This document shows positions 62,750-64,000 of a stretch of DNA of 64,000 nucleotides, piece after piece. The notes beneath the pieces were generated by a model. It did not search any database, was not told the DNA's origin, and worked only from the letters and a program-made list of their open reading frames with translations. Numbering within the stretch: position 1 is the stretch's first letter; each line of letters starts with the position of its first letter. The stretch is from Denitromonas sp. (GTDB taxonomy: Bacteria > Pseudomonadota > Gammaproteobacteria > Burkholderiales > Rhodocyclaceae). The stretch spans positions 883,501 to 947,500 of the forward strand of contig NZ_JAUCBR010000004.1 in assembly GCF_034676725.1 (NCBI RefSeq), read 5' to 3'. A program made the position numbers and the translations under genes.

Positions 62750-64000
62750 ATGAGCGGATCCAACCGCGACGCCGCGCTGGAGTACCACCGTTACCCGCGG
62801 CCCGGCAAGATCGCCGTCACGCCGACCAAGGCGCTGACCAACCAGCAGGACTTGTCGCTGGCCTATTCGCCGGGCGTGGCCGCTGCCTGCGAGGCGATCG
62901 TCGAGTCGCCCGCCGAGGCCGCCAACCTGACCGCGCGCAGCAACCTGATCGGTGTGGTGACCAACGGCACCGCCGTGCTCGGCCTGGGCAACATCGGCCC
63001 GCTGGCCGCCAAGCCGGTGATGGAAGGCAAGGGCGTGCTGTTCAAGAAGTTCGCCGATATCGATGTGTTCGACCTGGAGATCAACGAGCCCGACGCCGAT
63101 AAGCTGATCGATATGATCGCCGCGCTGGAGCCGACCTTCGGCGGCATCAACCTCGAGGACATCAAGGCGCCCGAATGCTTCTACATCGAAAAGCAGTTGC
63201 GCGAGCGGATGAACATCCCGGTCTTCCATGACGACCAGCACGGCACGGCGATCGTGGTCGGTGCCGCGGTGCTCAACGGCCTGCATCTGCAGGGCAAGGA
63301 CCTGAAGACCATCAAGCTGGTGACCTCCGGTGCCGGCGCCGCGGCGCTGGCCTGCCTGGATCTGCTGGTGATGCTCGGCGTGCCGGTCGAGAACATCTGG
63401 GTGACCGACATCGAGGGCGTGGTGTACGAAGGGCGCACCGCGCTGATGGACCCGATCAAGGCGCGCTATGCCAAGCCTACCGAGGCGCGCACGCTGGGCG
63501 AGATCATCGAGGGGGCGGACGTGTTCCTCGGCCTGTCGGCCGGCGGCGTGCTCAAACAGGACATGGTGCGCAAGATGGCCGCCAAGCCGCTGGTGCTGGC
63601 GCTGGCCAACCCGCGCCCGGAGATCCTGCCCGAGGACGTCAAGGCGGTGCGCGACGACGCGATCATCGCCACCGGCCGCTCGGACTATCCGAACCAGGTC
63701 AACAACGTGCTGTGCTTCCCGTTCATCTTCCGCGGGGCGCTGGACGTGGGTGCGACCACCATCACCGACGAGATGAAGATGGCGGCGGTCAGGGCCATTG
63801 CCGAACTGGCGCGCGCCGAGCAGAGCGATATCGTGGCCGCGGCCTACGGCGAGAAGGTGGCCGGTTTCGGCTCGGACTACATCATCCCCCGCCCCTTTGA
63901 CCCGCGCCTGATCGTGCTCATCGCGCCGGCAGTGGCTCGCGCGGCGATGGAATCGGGCGTGGCGACGCGGCCGATCGCCGACTGGGACGCCTACACCACG
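62750..64000 (+). CDS. maeB: NADP-malic enzyme, N-terminal part (runs off window)
   Basis: The 417 visible residues from MSGSNRDAALEYHRYPRPGK match the malic domain of MaeB-type enzymes. They include LSLAYSPGVAAACEAI, GNIGPLAAKPVMEGKG, FHDDQHGTAIVVGAAVLNGL and VTSGAGAAALACLDLLV (NADP site). The enzyme decarboxylates malate to pyruvate. MaeB proteins usually continue with a phosphotransacetylase-like domain beyond 64000. GGGAGAC precedes the ATG. It follows the tartrate operon in the same direction. Confidence 0.95.
   Translation, partial: MSGSNRDAALEYHRYPRPGKIAVTPTKALTNQQDLSLAYSPGVAAACEAIVESPAEAANLTARSNLIGVVTNGTAVLGLGNIGPLAAKPVMEGKGVLFKKFADIDVFDLEINEPDADKLIDMIAALEPTFGGINLEDIKAPECFYIEKQLRERMNIPVFHDDQHGTAIVVGAAVLNGLHLQGKDLKTIKLVTSGAGAAALACLDLLVMLGVPVENIWVTDIEGVVYEGRTALMDPIKARYAKPTEARTLGEIIEGADVFLGLSAGGVLKQDMVRKMAAKPLVLALANPRPEILPEDVKAVRDDAIIATGRSDYPNQVNNVLCFPFIFRGALDVGATTITDEMKMAAVRAIAELARAEQSDIVAAAYGEKVAGFGSDYIIPRPFDPRLIVLIAPAVARAAMESGVATRPIADWDAYTT

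Overview
The window is a high-GC chromosomal segment of a betaproteobacterium, most likely of the Rhodocyclales (Azoarcus/Thauera/Zoogloea relatives). This rests on gene content and order: rng, ruvA-ruvB, the lpxL-lpxL-dapF-DUF484-xerC neighbourhood, phasin, DUF1840, lutABC, and a two-component diiron oxygenase. The genus is an inference; no rRNA or tRNA gene is visible.

Layout. Positions 1-7.1 kb hold the end of ribonuclease G and an islet of small stress or envelope genes: VIT1-type transporter, DUF3309, BON lipoprotein, zinc-ribbon protein, a frameshifted fatty acid desaturase, coiled-coil protein, PRC-barrel, CsbD, glycine-zipper lipoprotein, Crp/Fnr regulator and phasin. Positions 7.4-14.4 kb are housekeeping genes (UbiA-type prenyltransferase, HAD hydrolase, GST, RuvA, thioesterase-like protein, RuvB, SGNH hydrolase). 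Positions 14.4-16.7 kb carry a diiron oxygenase and its ferredoxin reductase behind a 34-bp palindromic operator. Positions 16.7-28.9 kb hold RlmI, XerC, DUF484, DapF (frameshifted), an Lrp regulator, a TyrR-type regulator with TyrR boxes, two LpxL acyltransferases, and metK behind a leader resembling a SAM-II riboswitch plus terminator. Positions 29-38.9 kb hold a DMT exporter, RuvC, the lactate operon lutABC, and an acuI-type reductase with a TetR regulator and two matching operators.

Positions 39.2-46.7 kb form an alcohol-oxidation cluster: a Tat-exported Rieske protein, a PQQ alcohol dehydrogenase with the extra Asp of lanthanide enzymes, an outer-membrane protein, DUF1097 and aldehyde dehydrogenase. 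It is preceded by a sigma-54 promoter and followed by a sigma-54 activator. Positions 47.7-49.4 kb are a mobile scar: an 818-bp IS5/IS427-type element, a short tyrosine recombinase and the 5' stump of an AEC permease.

Positions 49.5-62.7 kb are a tartrate-catabolism island. D-tartrate dehydratase (TarD) handles D-tartrate, and TtdAB converts L-tartrate to oxaloacetate. Two tartrate/D-malate dehydrogenases, glycerate 2-kinase (TtuD) and pyruvate kinase complete the meso/L-tartrate to glycerate to pyruvate route. A tripartite tricarboxylate transporter (TctC plus a fused TctA-TctB) imports substrate, and two LysR proteins regulate. The two divergent dehydrogenase operons carry near-copies of the same promoter/operator. 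The pyruvate kinase gene has an in-frame TGA. The window ends inside NADP-malic enzyme, which could feed oxaloacetate-derived malate into pyruvate.

Three genes (desaturase, dapF, pyruvate kinase) are each broken by one base. dapF is normally essential, so sequencing error is a serious alternative to real decay.
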